A stretch of 64,000 bases of DNA from Bradyrhizobium sp. BTAi1 (GCF_000015165.1 NC_009485.1:6591501-6655500); one strand, 5' to 3'. Shown: positions 8,903 through 17,932, counted from the first letter of the stretch. The notes: generated by a model from the sequence alone, not told the origin. Made by a program: numbers and translations.

Positions 8903-9508
8903 TCATTGCAGCTTGGCAGCATCCAGCGCCAGATTGAGCGCAAGCACGTTAACGCGGGGTTCGCCGAGCAGCCCCAGCAACCGCCCCTTGACCTGCTGCG
9001 CGACCAGGGTCCGGATGCTGGCCTCCGGCACACCGCGGGCCTTGGCCACCCGCGGCACCTGGAACAGCGCCGCCTCCGGCGAGATGTCCGGATCGAGCCC
9101 GCTGGCCGAGGTCGTCACCAGGTCGACCGGCACCGGCTGCCCCGGGTTTTCCGCCTTGAGCTTGTCGACCTCCTCCTTCAGGCGGTCGGCCAGCGCCTTG
9201 CTGGTGGGTCCAAGGTTCGAGCCCGACGAGTTGGCCGCGTTGTAGGGGGCCGGCACCGTCTTGGTCGAATCGTTGGGGTCGGCGGCCGTCGTCGCCGACA
9301 GCCGGCCGTGGAAATATTTGTCGTCCTTGAACTCCTGGCCGATCAGCGCCGAGCCGATCACCTGGCCGCTGCGCGTGATCAGGCTGCCTTCGGCCTGAGC
9401 AGGAAAGATGGTGCCCGCGACGACGGTCATGGCGAGCGGATAGAGCAGCCCGGTGATCAAGGTCAGCGCAAGCATGACGAGAATGGCGGGACGAACTTCT
9501 TTGAGCAT
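8903..9508 (-). CDS. kdpC: Potassium-transporting ATPase subunit KdpC
   Basis: 201 residues, usual size. One N-terminal membrane helix (residues about 6-30, PAILVMLALTLITGLLYPLA) precedes a periplasmic domain with the conserved SALIGQ, FHGRLSA and GSGLDPDISP-type segments (here ASGLDPDISPEAA). It stabilises the KdpAB complex and raises potassium affinity. It is separated from kdpB by an unusual 116-bp gap filled by a palindromic repeat and followed by kdpD after 53 bp. Confidence 0.95.
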   Translation of the reverse strand: MLKEVRPAILVMLALTLITGLLYPLAMTVVAGTIFPAQAEGSLITRSGQVIGSALIGQEFKDDKYFHGRLSATTAADPNDSTKTVPAPYNAANSSGSNLGPTSKALADRLKEEVDKLKAENPGQPVPVDLVTTSASGLDPDISPEAALFQVPRVAKARGVPEASIRTLVAQQVKGRLLGLLGEPRVNVLALNLALDAAKLQ

Positions 9509-9529
9509 GGGAGGTCTCCTGTATCTCTG

Positions 9530-9614
9530 CCGTCATTGCGAGGAGCAAAGCGACGAAGCAATCCAGAGTCGCGTGGCCCGGGACAGTCCTGGGTTGCCTC
9601 GCTCGCAATGACGG
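9530..9614. repeat. Palindromic dispersed repeat inside the kdp operon
   Basis: CCGTCATTGCGAG at 9530-9542 and its exact complement CTCGCAATGACGG at 9602-9614 bound an 85-bp unit containing CGAAGCAATCCAG, a hallmark of a repeat dispersed through Bradyrhizobium and Rhodopseudomonas genomes. As RNA it would form a long hairpin between kdpB and kdpC. Confidence 0.85.
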
Positions 9615-9624
9615 CGGTGAGGGC

Positions 9625-11742
9625 TTAAGCCAGATGCAAGGCGGTCACGATCAGGTCGATCGCCTTGATGCCGATGAACGGGATGATGATGCCGCCGAGG
9701 CCGTAGATCAGCAGGTTGCGGCCGAGCAGCGCGCCGGCGCCGATAGCGCGGTAGGCAACGCCTTTCAGCGCCAGCGGGATCAGCGCGATGATGATCAGCG
9801 CGTTGAAGATGATCGCCGAGAGGATCGCGCTCTGCGGGCTGGCGAGATTCATGACGTTCAGCACGTTGAGCTGCGGGTAGAACGCCAGGAACATCGCCGG
9901 GATGATCGCAAAGTACTTGGCGACGTCATTGGCGATCGAGAACGTGGTCAGTGCACCGCGCGTCATCAGCAGCTGCTTGCCGATCTCCACGACCTCGATC
10001 AGCTTGGTCGGGTTGGAGTCGAGGTCGACCATGTTGCCGGCCTCGCGCGCCGCCTGCGTGCCGGTGTTCATGGCGACGCCGACATCCGCCTGCGCCAGCG
10101 CCGGCGCGTCGTTGGTGCCGTCGCCGCACATCGCGACCAGCTTGCCCTTGGCCTGTTCGTCGCGGATCAGCCGGAGCTTGTCCTCCGGCGTCGCCTGAGC
10201 CAGGAAATCGTCGACGCCGGCCTCGGCGGCGATCGCAGCCGCGGTCATCGGATTGTCGCCGGTGATCATGATGGTGCGGATGCCCATGCGGCGCAGCTCG
10301 GCGAAGCGCTCGCGGATGCCGCCCTTGACGATGTCCTTCAGCTGGATGACGCCGAGCAGCCGGCCGTCCTTGGCCACCGCCAGCGGCGTGCCGCCGGACT
10401 TGGCGATCTCATCGGCGATCGCTCTGGTCTCACGGGCCAGCTCGCTTTCCATGGGCTGGATCGCGCGCATCGTGTTACCTGACGCGACCTGGGTCGTGCC
10501 GCCGCTGATATAATTGAGGATCGCATCGACCGCGCCCTTGCGCACCGAAGAGCCGCCGGCATCGACGCCGCTCATGCGGGTCTGCGCCGTGAACGGAACG
10601 AAGGTGGCGCCGAGCTCGGCCATATCACGGCCGCGGATGCCGTATTTCTCCTTGGCCAGCACGACGATCGAACGGCCCTCCGGCGTCTCGTCGGCGAGCG
10701 AGGCGAGTTGCGCCGCATCGGCAAGCTCCTGCTCGCTGACGCCGCGGACCGGACGGAACGCGGTGGCCTGGCGGTTGCCGAGCGTGATGGTGCCGGTCTT
10801 GTCGAGCAGCAGGGTGTCGACGTCGCCGGCGGCCTCGACGGCGCGGCCGGACATCGCCAGCACGTTGAAGCGCACCAGGCGGTCCATGCCGGCGATGCCG
10901 ATCGCCGACAACAGTGCGCCGATCGTGGTCGGGATCAGGGTCACGAACAGCGCCACCAGCACGACCACCGAGATCGAGCCGCCGGCATAGGCCGCGTAGC
11001 TCGGGATCGTCACCGTCGCGAACACGAAGATGATGGTGAGGCCGGCGAGCAGGATGTTCAGCGCGATCTCGTTCGGCGTTTTCTGCCGCTCGGCACCCTC
11101 GACCAGCTTGATCATGCGGTCGATGAAGGTCGAGCCCTGCGCGGCCGTGATGCGCACGCGGATCCAGTCCGACAGCACCTGGGTGCCGCCGGTCACCGCC
11201 GAGCGGTCGCCGCCGGATTCGCGGATGACAGGCGCGGACTCGCCGGTGATGGCCGCCTCGTTGACCGAGGCGACGCCTTCGATCACCTCGCCGTCGGACG
11301 GGATCGTGTCGCCGGCCTCGACCAGCACGATGTCGCCGACCTTCAGGCTGGTGCCCGCAACGAGCCGGTAGGTGTGATCCGCCGGGCTCGTCCCGGTCAG
11401 CAGCTTGGCCTGGCTCTCGGTGCGGGTCTTGCGCAGCGAATCCGCCTGCGCCTTGCCGCGGCCTTCGGCGACGGCCTCGGCGAAATTCGCGAACAGCACG
11501 GTGAACCACAGCCAGAGGATGATCTGGAAGGTGAAGCCGAGATTCGCGCCGCCGGTCACGACATCGCGCAGGAAGATGACGGTGGTGAGCGCGGCGACGA
11601 TCTCGACCACGAACATCACGGGGTTCTTGATCATCAGCCGCGGATCGAGCTTGACGAAAGCGGCCTTGATGGCGGGCAGCACGATCTTCGCATCGAGCAT
11701 CGTCGACATCGACGAGCGCTTCTGCAGTTTGACGGTTTCCAT
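9625..11742 (-). CDS. kdpB: Potassium-transporting P-type ATPase subunit KdpB
   Basis: 705-residue catalytic subunit of the high-affinity KdpFABC pump. P-type ATPase hallmarks: TGES (about 167-170), phosphorylation motif DKTGTIT with Asp314, the KGA nucleotide-binding region (SSVRKGAVDAIL), MITGDNPMTA and the hinge GDGTNDAPALAQADVG. Membrane segments lie before and after the cytoplasmic loops. The first ATG is supported by GGAG eight bases upstream; a second ATG at residue 12 is possible. It lies 16 bp after kdpA. Confidence 0.96.
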   Translation of the reverse strand: METVKLQKRSSMSTMLDAKIVLPAIKAAFVKLDPRLMIKNPVMFVVEIVAALTTVIFLRDVVTGGANLGFTFQIILWLWFTVLFANFAEAVAEGRGKAQADSLRKTRTESQAKLLTGTSPADHTYRLVAGTSLKVGDIVLVEAGDTIPSDGEVIEGVASVNEAAITGESAPVIRESGGDRSAVTGGTQVLSDWIRVRITAAQGSTFIDRMIKLVEGAERQKTPNEIALNILLAGLTIIFVFATVTIPSYAAYAGGSISVVVLVALFVTLIPTTIGALLSAIGIAGMDRLVRFNVLAMSGRAVEAAGDVDTLLLDKTGTITLGNRQATAFRPVRGVSEQELADAAQLASLADETPEGRSIVVLAKEKYGIRGRDMAELGATFVPFTAQTRMSGVDAGGSSVRKGAVDAILNYISGGTTQVASGNTMRAIQPMESELARETRAIADEIAKSGGTPLAVAKDGRLLGVIQLKDIVKGGIRERFAELRRMGIRTIMITGDNPMTAAAIAAEAGVDDFLAQATPEDKLRLIRDEQAKGKLVAMCGDGTNDAPALAQADVGVAMNTGTQAAREAGNMVDLDSNPTKLIEVVEIGKQLLMTRGALTTFSIANDVAKYFAIIPAMFLAFYPQLNVLNVMNLASPQSAILSAIIFNALIIIALIPLALKGVAYRAIGAGALLGRNLLIYGLGGIIIPFIGIKAIDLIVTALHLA

Positions 11743-11758
11743 GGAGATTGCTCCGAGA

Positions 11759-13462
11759 TCAGAACACGGTGCCGGCGGTCATCGCGAGATGCTCGACGAT
11801 CGGACCCAAGGCGAGTGCGGGGAAGAAGGTGAGGCCGCCGATGATCAGGATGACGCCGACGACGAGGCCGACGAACAATCCGCCGGTGGTCGGCAGGGTG
11901 CCGGCCGAGGGCGGGATCGACTTCTTCTCGGCGAGCGAGCCGGCGATCGCCATCGCCGGGATGATCATGAAGAAGCGGCCGACGAACATCGAGCTGGCGA
12001 GCGTCAGGTTGTAGAAGAAGGTGTTGCCGGTGAGGCCGCCGAACGCCGAGCCGTTGTTGGCGGTCGCCGAGGTGAAGGCGTAGAGCACCTCGGTGAAGCC
12101 ATGCGGTCCGGCATTGGCCATCGAGGCGACAGCCGACGGCAGCACCACGGCGACCGCGGTCCAGCCGAGATACATCAGCGGCAGCACCAGGATCGCCAAC
12201 ATCGCCATCTTGACCTCGCGGGCCTCGATCTTCTTGCCGACATATTCCGGCGTGCGCCCGACCATCAGTCCGGCGACGAAGATCGCGAGCACGACGAACA
12301 GCAGCATGCCGTAGAGGCCGGCGCCGACGCCGCCGATGATGATCTCGCCGAGCTGCATGTTGATCAGCGGAATCATGCCGCCGAGCGCGGTGAAGCTGTC
12401 ATGCATGGCATTAACGGCGCCGCAGGACGCGGCCGTGGTGATCACGGCGAACAGCGCGGACGCAACGATGCCGAAGCGGACCTCCTTGCCCTCCATGTTG
12501 CCGCCGGTCAGGCCGAGCGCGTTCAGCACATCGGTGCCGCTTGCTTCCGCCCAATAGGTGACGGCGACGCCGGCGATGAACAGCACGCCCATTACCGCGA
12601 GGATCGCCCAGCCCTGGCGCTGATTGCCGACCATGCGGCCGAACACGTTGGTCAGCGCAGCGCCGAGCGCGAAGATCGAGATCATCTGGATGAAGTTCGA
12701 CAGCGCGGTCGGGTTCTCGAACGGATGCGCGGCGTTGGCGTTGAAGAAGCCGCCGCCATTGGTGCCGAGCATCTTGATCGCGACCTGCGAGGCCACCGGG
12801 CCGACCGCGATGGTCTGCTTGGCGCCTTCGAGCGTCGTCGCCTCGACATAGGGCCCGAGCGTCTGCGGGATGCCCTGCCAGACCAGGACCAGCGTATAGA
12901 CGATGCACAGCGGCAGCAGGATGTAGAGCGTGCACCTGACGACGTCGACCCAGAAATTGCCGACGGTGCGCGCCGAGGCCCGGGCGAAGCCGCGGATCAG
13001 CGCGATCGCCAGCACGATGCCGGTCGCGGCCGACAGGAAGTTCTGGTGCGTCAGGCCGAGCATCTGCACGAGATAAGAGAGCGTGCTCTCGCCGCCGTAG
13101 TTCTGCCAATTGGTGTTGGTCAGGAAGCTGATCGCGGTGTTGAACGACAGGTCCTCCGCGACGGCGGACTGGCCGGCCGGATTGAACGGCAGCACGGCCT
13201 GCAGCCGCATCACGGCGTAGATGACTAGGAAGCCGCCGACGTGAAACAGCAGCATCGCCACCGTATAGGTCAGCCAATGCTGTTCGCGCCGTTCATCGAC
13301 ACCGCCGATCCAGTAGATCGAGGTTTCGAGCGGCCGCAACACGAGCGAGAGAAAGGTGCGCTCGCCATTGAAGACGCGCGTCATGTACCAGCCGAGCGGC
13401 TTGGCAAGCGCGACGACGACGGCGCAATAAAGCAGGATCTGGATCCAGCCGATCACGGTCAT
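11759..13462 (-). CDS. kdpA: Potassium-transporting ATPase channel subunit KdpA
   Basis: 567-residue potassium-selective channel-like subunit related to Trk/Ktr transporters. About ten membrane helices and four selectivity-loop repeats are visible, including TNTNWQNYGGES, MLGTNGGGFFNANAAHPFENP and ANNGSAFGGL. It delivers potassium to the KdpB transport site. It is preceded by kdpF and followed by kdpB. Confidence 0.96.
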   Translation of the reverse strand: MTVIGWIQILLYCAVVVALAKPLGWYMTRVFNGERTFLSLVLRPLETSIYWIGGVDERREQHWLTYTVAMLLFHVGGFLVIYAVMRLQAVLPFNPAGQSAVAEDLSFNTAISFLTNTNWQNYGGESTLSYLVQMLGLTHQNFLSAATGIVLAIALIRGFARASARTVGNFWVDVVRCTLYILLPLCIVYTLVLVWQGIPQTLGPYVEATTLEGAKQTIAVGPVASQVAIKMLGTNGGGFFNANAAHPFENPTALSNFIQMISIFALGAALTNVFGRMVGNQRQGWAILAVMGVLFIAGVAVTYWAEASGTDVLNALGLTGGNMEGKEVRFGIVASALFAVITTAASCGAVNAMHDSFTALGGMIPLINMQLGEIIIGGVGAGLYGMLLFVVLAIFVAGLMVGRTPEYVGKKIEAREVKMAMLAILVLPLMYLGWTAVAVVLPSAVASMANAGPHGFTEVLYAFTSATANNGSAFGGLTGNTFFYNLTLASSMFVGRFFMIIPAMAIAGSLAEKKSIPPSAGTLPTTGGLFVGLVVGVILIIGGLTFFPALALGPIVEHLAMTAGTVF

Positions 13463-13495
13463 GGGAATTGTCCTTGAAGGTGCGATGGACGGCGG

Positions 13496-13585
13496 TCAGA
13501 ACCGCTCGGGCCGCAGCAGCGCGTAGGTGAGATAGATCAGAAGGCCGAGCGACACGACGCCGGCGAGCGAATAGTCGAAGATCAT
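13496..13585 (-). CDS. kdpF: Potassium-transporting ATPase small subunit KdpF
   Basis: 29 residues, a single membrane helix: starts MIFDYSLAGVV and ends YALLRPERF, the conserved KdpF pattern. It stabilises the KdpFABC complex. It lies 33 bp before kdpA and 10 bp after a second tiny membrane ORF. Confidence 0.9.
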   Translation of the reverse strand: MIFDYSLAGVVSLGLLIYLTYALLRPERF

Positions 13586-13595
13586 GGTGCGTCTC

Positions 13596-13679
13596 CTAGA
13601 GCCGCTCGCAGGCATAGGTGTAGCCGATCGCCAAAGCGAAGAAGCCGGCGGCCAGCGCCAGCATCAGGATGTCCAGCAT
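13596..13679 (-). CDS. 27-residue membrane peptide leading the kdp operon
   Basis: Tiny ORF directly upstream of kdpF, starting MLDILMLALAAG and ending YTYACERL, with GAGGAG eight bases before its ATG. It is one hydrophobic helix with a short acidic/basic C-terminus. Size, position and ribosome-binding site argue that it is translated. I recall similar tiny frames before kdpF in other alphaproteobacteria but cannot verify this. It may be a KdpF-like accessory peptide or a leader. Confidence 0.65.
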   Translation of the reverse strand: MLDILMLALAAGFFALAIGYTYACERL

Positions 13680-13814
13680 GGTTTGCTCCTCATGCGCGTC
13701 GGATGCGCGCAGCGCGTGGAGCGGACAGAGCAGCGCCGGGGCCGACACGGTCCGTCCCACCCGGCCAGATGGCACCCGGATCCATAGGTTTTCGAGACAG
13801 CGCCCGCTGCAACA

Positions 13815-13831
13815 TTATAGGAATCCCATAA
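13815..13831. promoter_or_regulatory. Candidate kdp operator palindrome
   Basis: TTATAGG-AAT-CCCATAA is a near-perfect palindrome (one mismatch), 136 bp upstream of the first kdp-operon start. It is AT-rich in a GC-rich context. KdpE is the obvious candidate binder, but this is inferred from position only. Confidence 0.3.
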
Positions 13832-14026
13832 AGACCGCGGCGCAGCCCGGCCAAAAGCGCGCGGCGGCAGCGGCCGGCGCATAGGAATTGGCCGGCGGGC
13901 CGAGGCGCGTTTATGCGGCGCCTATTTCTGCCCTGCCCGCCCCCTCTCGCATTCCTACGGCGTCTGCCGCCAGATGCTCCGTGCGGCCGATCTCGCGCCG
14001 CAATCCACTGACCATGGAGCAACAGC

Positions 14027-14470
14027 ATGCCGGTCCCGATCACCCTGGATGTCCCCGCACCGCCGCACGTCGCGCAGGAGGCGGAGAAGCTGCTGACGGA
14101 CCTTCTCGGCGACGATGACGGCGCCTCGCCGCTGTCCGCGCGCGGGCGACGCCGGGCCCGCATCGACCATTTGATGCGGGCGGAGGCGCGGATCGATGCC
14201 GCGCTCGAGCTGATCGCCCTGCAATTGCCGCGATGGCACCTGCGCCGGCTCGCCTATGATGACGGCGAATGGCACTGCGCGCTGTCGCAGCGACGCGAGC
14301 TGCCCGACTGGCTCGACCATTGCGCCGAGGCCAGGCACGCCGATCTCGCACTCGCCATTCTCCATGCCGCGGCCGAGGCGCGTCGTCTGGCCCCGGGCCT
14401 GGGACCCACGCAGGGTCAGCGCTCGGCCGAGCCGGCGCTCACGAACCTGCTCTGCTGTGATCATTTCTGA
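14027..14470 (+). CDS. Hypothetical protein, 147 aa
   Basis: Not recognised. A clear start with GGAGCAACAGC before the ATG. Soluble, Ala/Leu/Arg-rich and mostly helical by composition (ARIDHLMRAEARIDAALELIALQLP, then WHLRRLAYDDGEWHCALSQ and LPDWLDHCAEARHADLALAI). No signal peptide or membrane segment. It precedes a small membrane-protein gene by 18 bp on the same strand, so the two are probably co-transcribed. Confidence 0.7.
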   Translation: MPVPITLDVPAPPHVAQEAEKLLTDLLGDDDGASPLSARGRRRARIDHLMRAEARIDAALELIALQLPRWHLRRLAYDDGEWHCALSQRRELPDWLDHCAEARHADLALAILHAAAEARRLAPGLGPTQGQRSAEPALTNLLCCDHF

Positions 14471-14488
14471 GATCGCGCGAGCGCAGCG

Positions 14489-14773
14489 ATGATGCTCTCG
14501 GCTGACAAGTTCGCCGCGCTGTCCCCTGCCAGGGTGCTGCTTCGCTTCGGCCTGCGAACAGCGATCCTCACGCTGTTCGCGACGTTCGGCAGCATCGGCT
14601 TCGGCCGCAGCCTGGCAGCGCTGCTGTGGATGACCGTCATTCTCTGCGCCGTGCTCGCTATCCTGCGCCGCGAGCGCGTCTTCACCGCCGGCCTCAATCA
14701 TTGGGACGAGCTGATCGGGTACCTCGCGCTCTATTGCGCCGTCATGGCGTTCAACCAAGTCGCGGGATCCTAG
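14489..14773 (+). CDS. Small inner-membrane protein, 94 aa
   Basis: Three hydrophobic segments are visible (about 26-42 TAILTLFATFGSIGFG, 43-60 LAALLWMTVILCAVLAI, 76-92 IGYLALYCAVMAFNQVA) with a short polar loop (RRERVFTAGLNHWDEL). No family recognised. It follows the 147-aa gene closely. Confidence 0.65.
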   Translation: MMLSADKFAALSPARVLLRFGLRTAILTLFATFGSIGFGRSLAALLWMTVILCAVLAILRRERVFTAGLNHWDELIGYLALYCAVMAFNQVAGS

Positions 14774-14907
14774 AGCCGTTTACGCCGCGGCTATGCCGCC
14801 GTGCGCCCCGCCGTCTCGCATTCCTATCCCTGCATCCCGATCATCGATCAACGCCCCGCCATCATCATCTCACAGGGCTGCGGGCACCAACCGGAAGGAC
14901 CACCGCC

Positions 14908-15183
14908 ATGAAGCTCGTCGAACCTCCCTCGTGCCGCAAGTCTGCTGCGGCGCTCGTCCTGATCGGCCGCAACAGCCGCGGCCAATGGGTCGTGCAGGAG
15001 CAGGCCGGACTTTATGGCGGCCTGTTCGTCAGCCGCGCCGAGGCGATCAAATATGCGCTGTTCGAAAACGGTCATCATCCGGAGACGATCGTCGAGTTGT
15101 CGCGAACGATCGAGCTCGACACCAACGGACGCCTCGCGCCCATCGGTCTGCTGCTCGGCAACGGCAGGCGACCGGTCGCATGA
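14908..15183 (+). CDS. Hypothetical protein, 91 aa, coupled to DapA-like gene
   Basis: Start at MKLVEPPSCRKSAAALVLIG, with GGAAGGAC upstream. Pattern GRNSRGQWVVQEQAGLYGG then FVSRAEAIKYALFENGHHPE suggests a small alpha/beta fold. I recall such short proteins as common and unnamed in bradyrhizobia. Its stop overlaps the next start (ATGA), so it is translationally coupled to the DapA-like gene. Confidence 0.7.
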   Translation: MKLVEPPSCRKSAAALVLIGRNSRGQWVVQEQAGLYGGLFVSRAEAIKYALFENGHHPETIVELSRTIELDTNGRLAPIGLLLGNGRRPVA

Positions 15184-16127
15184 CCGCAGCCGCCCCTATG
15201 CAGCGCGAAGCGGCGCGCGGATGGCTCGCCGGCGCGATCGCCGATATCCCGACGCCGTTCGATCGGAGCGGGGCGTTGGACATCGCAGCCCTCGCCAGAT
15301 TGTGCGAGCGGCAGATCGAGGCCGGCGCGAGCGCGATCCTGGTCTGCGAGACCGCGGGCGAAGCGTCCACGCTCACTGCAGCCGAGCGCGAGGCCGTGAT
15401 CCGCACGGCCGTGACCGTGGCCTGCAACCGGATCCACGTCATCGCCGGTGCCGGATCCAATTCGACGCTGCAGGCGGTGCAGAACACGCGGCAGGCGGCC
15501 GCCGCGGGCGCCGACGCAATCATGTCGGTGGTCCCCTATTATAACCGGCCGACCGCGGAGGGGATCTACGCGCATTTCCGCGCGGTCGGCGACGCGACGG
15601 CCCTGCCGATCATCCTGCATGATTGTCCGGCGCGCACGGGACGCGGACTGCCGGACGAGACGCTGATCCGCCTGGCACAGTGGGCGCAATTCATCGGCCT
15701 GCGCGACAGCACCGGCGACATCGCGCGTGTCGTGCATCTGCGCGCGCGCGTCCCCCTGGGCTTCCGTTTGCTGGGCGATGACCTCACGGCGCTGGCTTAC
15801 GCCGCCGCGGGCGGCGATGGCTGTTTCTCGCTGGCAGCAAATATCGCACCGCAGCTCTGCAATGCCCTCCTCGAGAGCTGCCGGCGCGGCCGCTGGCGCA
15901 CAGCGCGACGGCTGCATCAGCAATTGCTGCAACTGAGCGAGGCGACCAGCCGCGAACTGCCGGCAGCATTGAAATATGCCCTCAGCCTGCAGGGCCTGGC
16001 TATGCCGCACGTTCGCCTGCCATTGACCGAGCTCGACCAGCCCGCCCAGGCCATGGTGGCGCAAGCGATGGCGGAACTGAACGCGTGGCTTGCCACAGCG
16101 CCCGGAATACCAGCCTGCCAATCCTGA
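15180..16127 (+). CDS. DapA/NAL-superfamily protein lacking the Schiff-base lysine
   Basis: 315 residues with the TIM-barrel pattern of dihydrodipicolinate synthases and N-acetylneuraminate lyases: TPFDRSGALD, ETAGEASTLT, VIAGAGSNST, VVPYYNRPTAEG (conserved Tyr121) and HDCPARTGRGL. The strand that normally reads G-[IL]-K-[ED]-[AS]-[TS]-G here reads FIGLRDSTGD: the Schiff-base lysine is Arg175 (codon CGC). Unless another lysine substitutes, classic aldolase chemistry should be lost. It could be a catalytically dead or repurposed paralogue, so the symbol dapA is withheld. Coupled to the 91-aa gene upstream; convergent with the OFA transporter downstream. Confidence 0.85.
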   Translation: MTAAAPMQREAARGWLAGAIADIPTPFDRSGALDIAALARLCERQIEAGASAILVCETAGEASTLTAAEREAVIRTAVTVACNRIHVIAGAGSNSTLQAVQNTRQAAAAGADAIMSVVPYYNRPTAEGIYAHFRAVGDATALPIILHDCPARTGRGLPDETLIRLAQWAQFIGLRDSTGDIARVVHLRARVPLGFRLLGDDLTALAYAAAGGDGCFSLAANIAPQLCNALLESCRRGRWRTARRLHQQLLQLSEATSRELPAALKYALSLQGLAMPHVRLPLTELDQPAQAMVAQAMAELNAWLATAPGIPACQS

Positions 16128-16169
16128 TTGGCTGCGCAACCGGTCCGGTCGAGGCGGATCCATGGCCGC

Positions 16170-16198
16170 AAAAAAAAGGGCGGCCTCACCGGCCGCCC
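16170..16198 (-). terminator. Rho-independent terminator of the OFA transporter gene
   Basis: Read on the minus strand: GGGCGGCC, a five-base loop, GGCCGCCC, then eight T. Perfect 8-bp GC stem with T-run, 25 bp after the transporter stop. Confidence 0.9.
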
Positions 16199-16222
16199 CG
16201 CTTGGCTGAGATACCTATCCGC

Positions 16223-17878
16223 TCAGAAGATCTTGACGGCGCTTTCCAGCGTCTTCCAGACACCCCACGCCAGCGGCACGCCGACAAAGGCCCAGAATAG
16301 CGCCGACTTGGCGTCGAGCCCGCCCCTGCCGATGCCGAACGATCCGTGCTGGATCGCCGACTCGTTCCTGGCGAGTTCAGCCTGGTAGCGAGCGACCTCG
16401 TCGGGGCTCATGTTCCATTTGTGATCGACCGGCTTGATCAGGAAGTTGCAGATCAGGCCAGCGAGCAGCATGGCGCAGAGGATGTACATCGTGGAGTTAT
16501 AGAGCTGGTCGCGCGGCACGCCCGCGGCAAGCTGGAACTCGCGGATGTAGTTCACCACCACCGGACCGATGATGCCCGCGGTCGCCCATGCCGTCAGCAG
16601 ACGGCCATGGATGGCACCCACAAACTGGGTTCCGAACAGGTCGGCGAGATAGGCCGGCACCGTCGCGAAGCCGCCGCCATACATCGAGAGGATGATGGCG
16701 AAGGCGCCAACGAACAGCAGTTTCGACCCCATCGCCGCGAAGGTCGGCGCCAGCGCATAGAGCACGATGCCGATCAGGAAGAAGCAGTAATAGGTGGCCT
16801 TGCGACCGATATGGTCCGACATCGACGCCCAGAAGAAGCGACCACCGATGTTGAACAGCGAGAGCAAGCCGGCAAATCCTGCCGCGATGCCCGCGACGGT
16901 TGCCTTCTGCGCGGCATCGAGCTGGTTGAAGCTGACGTCAGGCAGCCCGATCAGCTTGCCGGCGAAGATCTCCTGAAGCATCGGCGAAGCCATACCGATC
17001 ACACCGATGCCCGCCGAGACGTTCAGGCAGAGCACCCACCAGACCAGCCAGAATTGCGGCGTCTTGTGCGCGTTGTCCAAATGCACATGATGCTCCGAGA
17101 TCATCGCCTTCTTGACCGTAGGCGGCGTCCAGCCTTCGGGCTGCCAGCCGACAGGGGCCACGCGATAGGCGAAGGCGCCGATCATCATGAACACGAAATA
17201 GATCACGCCCATGGTGACGAAGGTCTCCCAGACGCCGACCGAGGTCGGGGTCTTGAAGTAGTTCATCAGCAGGTTGGCCAGCGGAGCGCCGATCATTGCA
17301 CCGCCGCCGAAGCCCATGATGGCCATGCCGGTCGCCATGCCGCGACGGTCCGGGAACCATTTCACCAGGGTCGAAACCGGCGAGATGTAGCCGAGACCGA
17401 GGCCGATGCCGCCGATCACGCCGGCGCCAATCCAGGTGATCCAAAGCTGATGCACATAGACGCCGAACGCCGCGATCAGCAGACCGCCGCCCCAGCAGCA
17501 GGCTGCAACGGCGCCGGCCTTGCGCGGTCCGGCCCGCTCGAGCCAGCCGCCCCAGACGGCGGCGGAACCGCCCAGCAGCACGAAGAACAGCGTGTACATC
17601 CAGCCCAGGCTCGCGACTTTCCAATCGCAACTGGTGGTGAACAGCTCCTGCACCAGCGTCATGTCCGGGCAGGCCTGACTCTGGGTCACGCCGATCGCGC
17701 GCGACAGCGGCAGCCAGAACACCGAAAAGCCGTAGGCCATACCAATGCAGAGATGGATACACAGCGCAGCCGGCGGAACCAGCCAGCGATTGAAACCCGC
17801 TTTGGCGACCGTGTGCTCACGATCGAAGATCCCTGCTTGTGCGCTCGGCAGCGCTCCCGCGCTTTCAACACTCGCCAT
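16223..17878 (-). CDS. OFA-family MFS transporter (oxalate/formate antiporter type)
   Basis: 551 residues, long for MFS because of an insert between helices 1 and 2 and a C-terminal extension with an extra helix (LFWAFVGVPLAWGVWKTLES). About 12-14 membrane helices; the MFS loop motif appears as GGRFFWASMSDHIGRKATYY and the N-half has GLGLGYISPVSTLVKWFPDRRGMATG, characteristic of OFA proteins. It probably exchanges carboxylates such as oxalate and formate across the inner membrane; substrate is inferred. An FNR/FixK-type box lies 55 bp upstream of the start, and a strong terminator follows. Confidence 0.85.
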   Translation of the reverse strand: MASVESAGALPSAQAGIFDREHTVAKAGFNRWLVPPAALCIHLCIGMAYGFSVFWLPLSRAIGVTQSQACPDMTLVQELFTTSCDWKVASLGWMYTLFFVLLGGSAAVWGGWLERAGPRKAGAVAACCWGGGLLIAAFGVYVHQLWITWIGAGVIGGIGLGLGYISPVSTLVKWFPDRRGMATGMAIMGFGGGAMIGAPLANLLMNYFKTPTSVGVWETFVTMGVIYFVFMMIGAFAYRVAPVGWQPEGWTPPTVKKAMISEHHVHLDNAHKTPQFWLVWWVLCLNVSAGIGVIGMASPMLQEIFAGKLIGLPDVSFNQLDAAQKATVAGIAAGFAGLLSLFNIGGRFFWASMSDHIGRKATYYCFFLIGIVLYALAPTFAAMGSKLLFVGAFAIILSMYGGGFATVPAYLADLFGTQFVGAIHGRLLTAWATAGIIGPVVVNYIREFQLAAGVPRDQLYNSTMYILCAMLLAGLICNFLIKPVDHKWNMSPDEVARYQAELARNESAIQHGSFGIGRGGLDAKSALFWAFVGVPLAWGVWKTLESAVKIF

Positions 17879-17932
17879 GCATTCCTCCCCTACGGACTCC
17901 CGCCCAACGCAACAACGTCATGTTCTGTCCCC

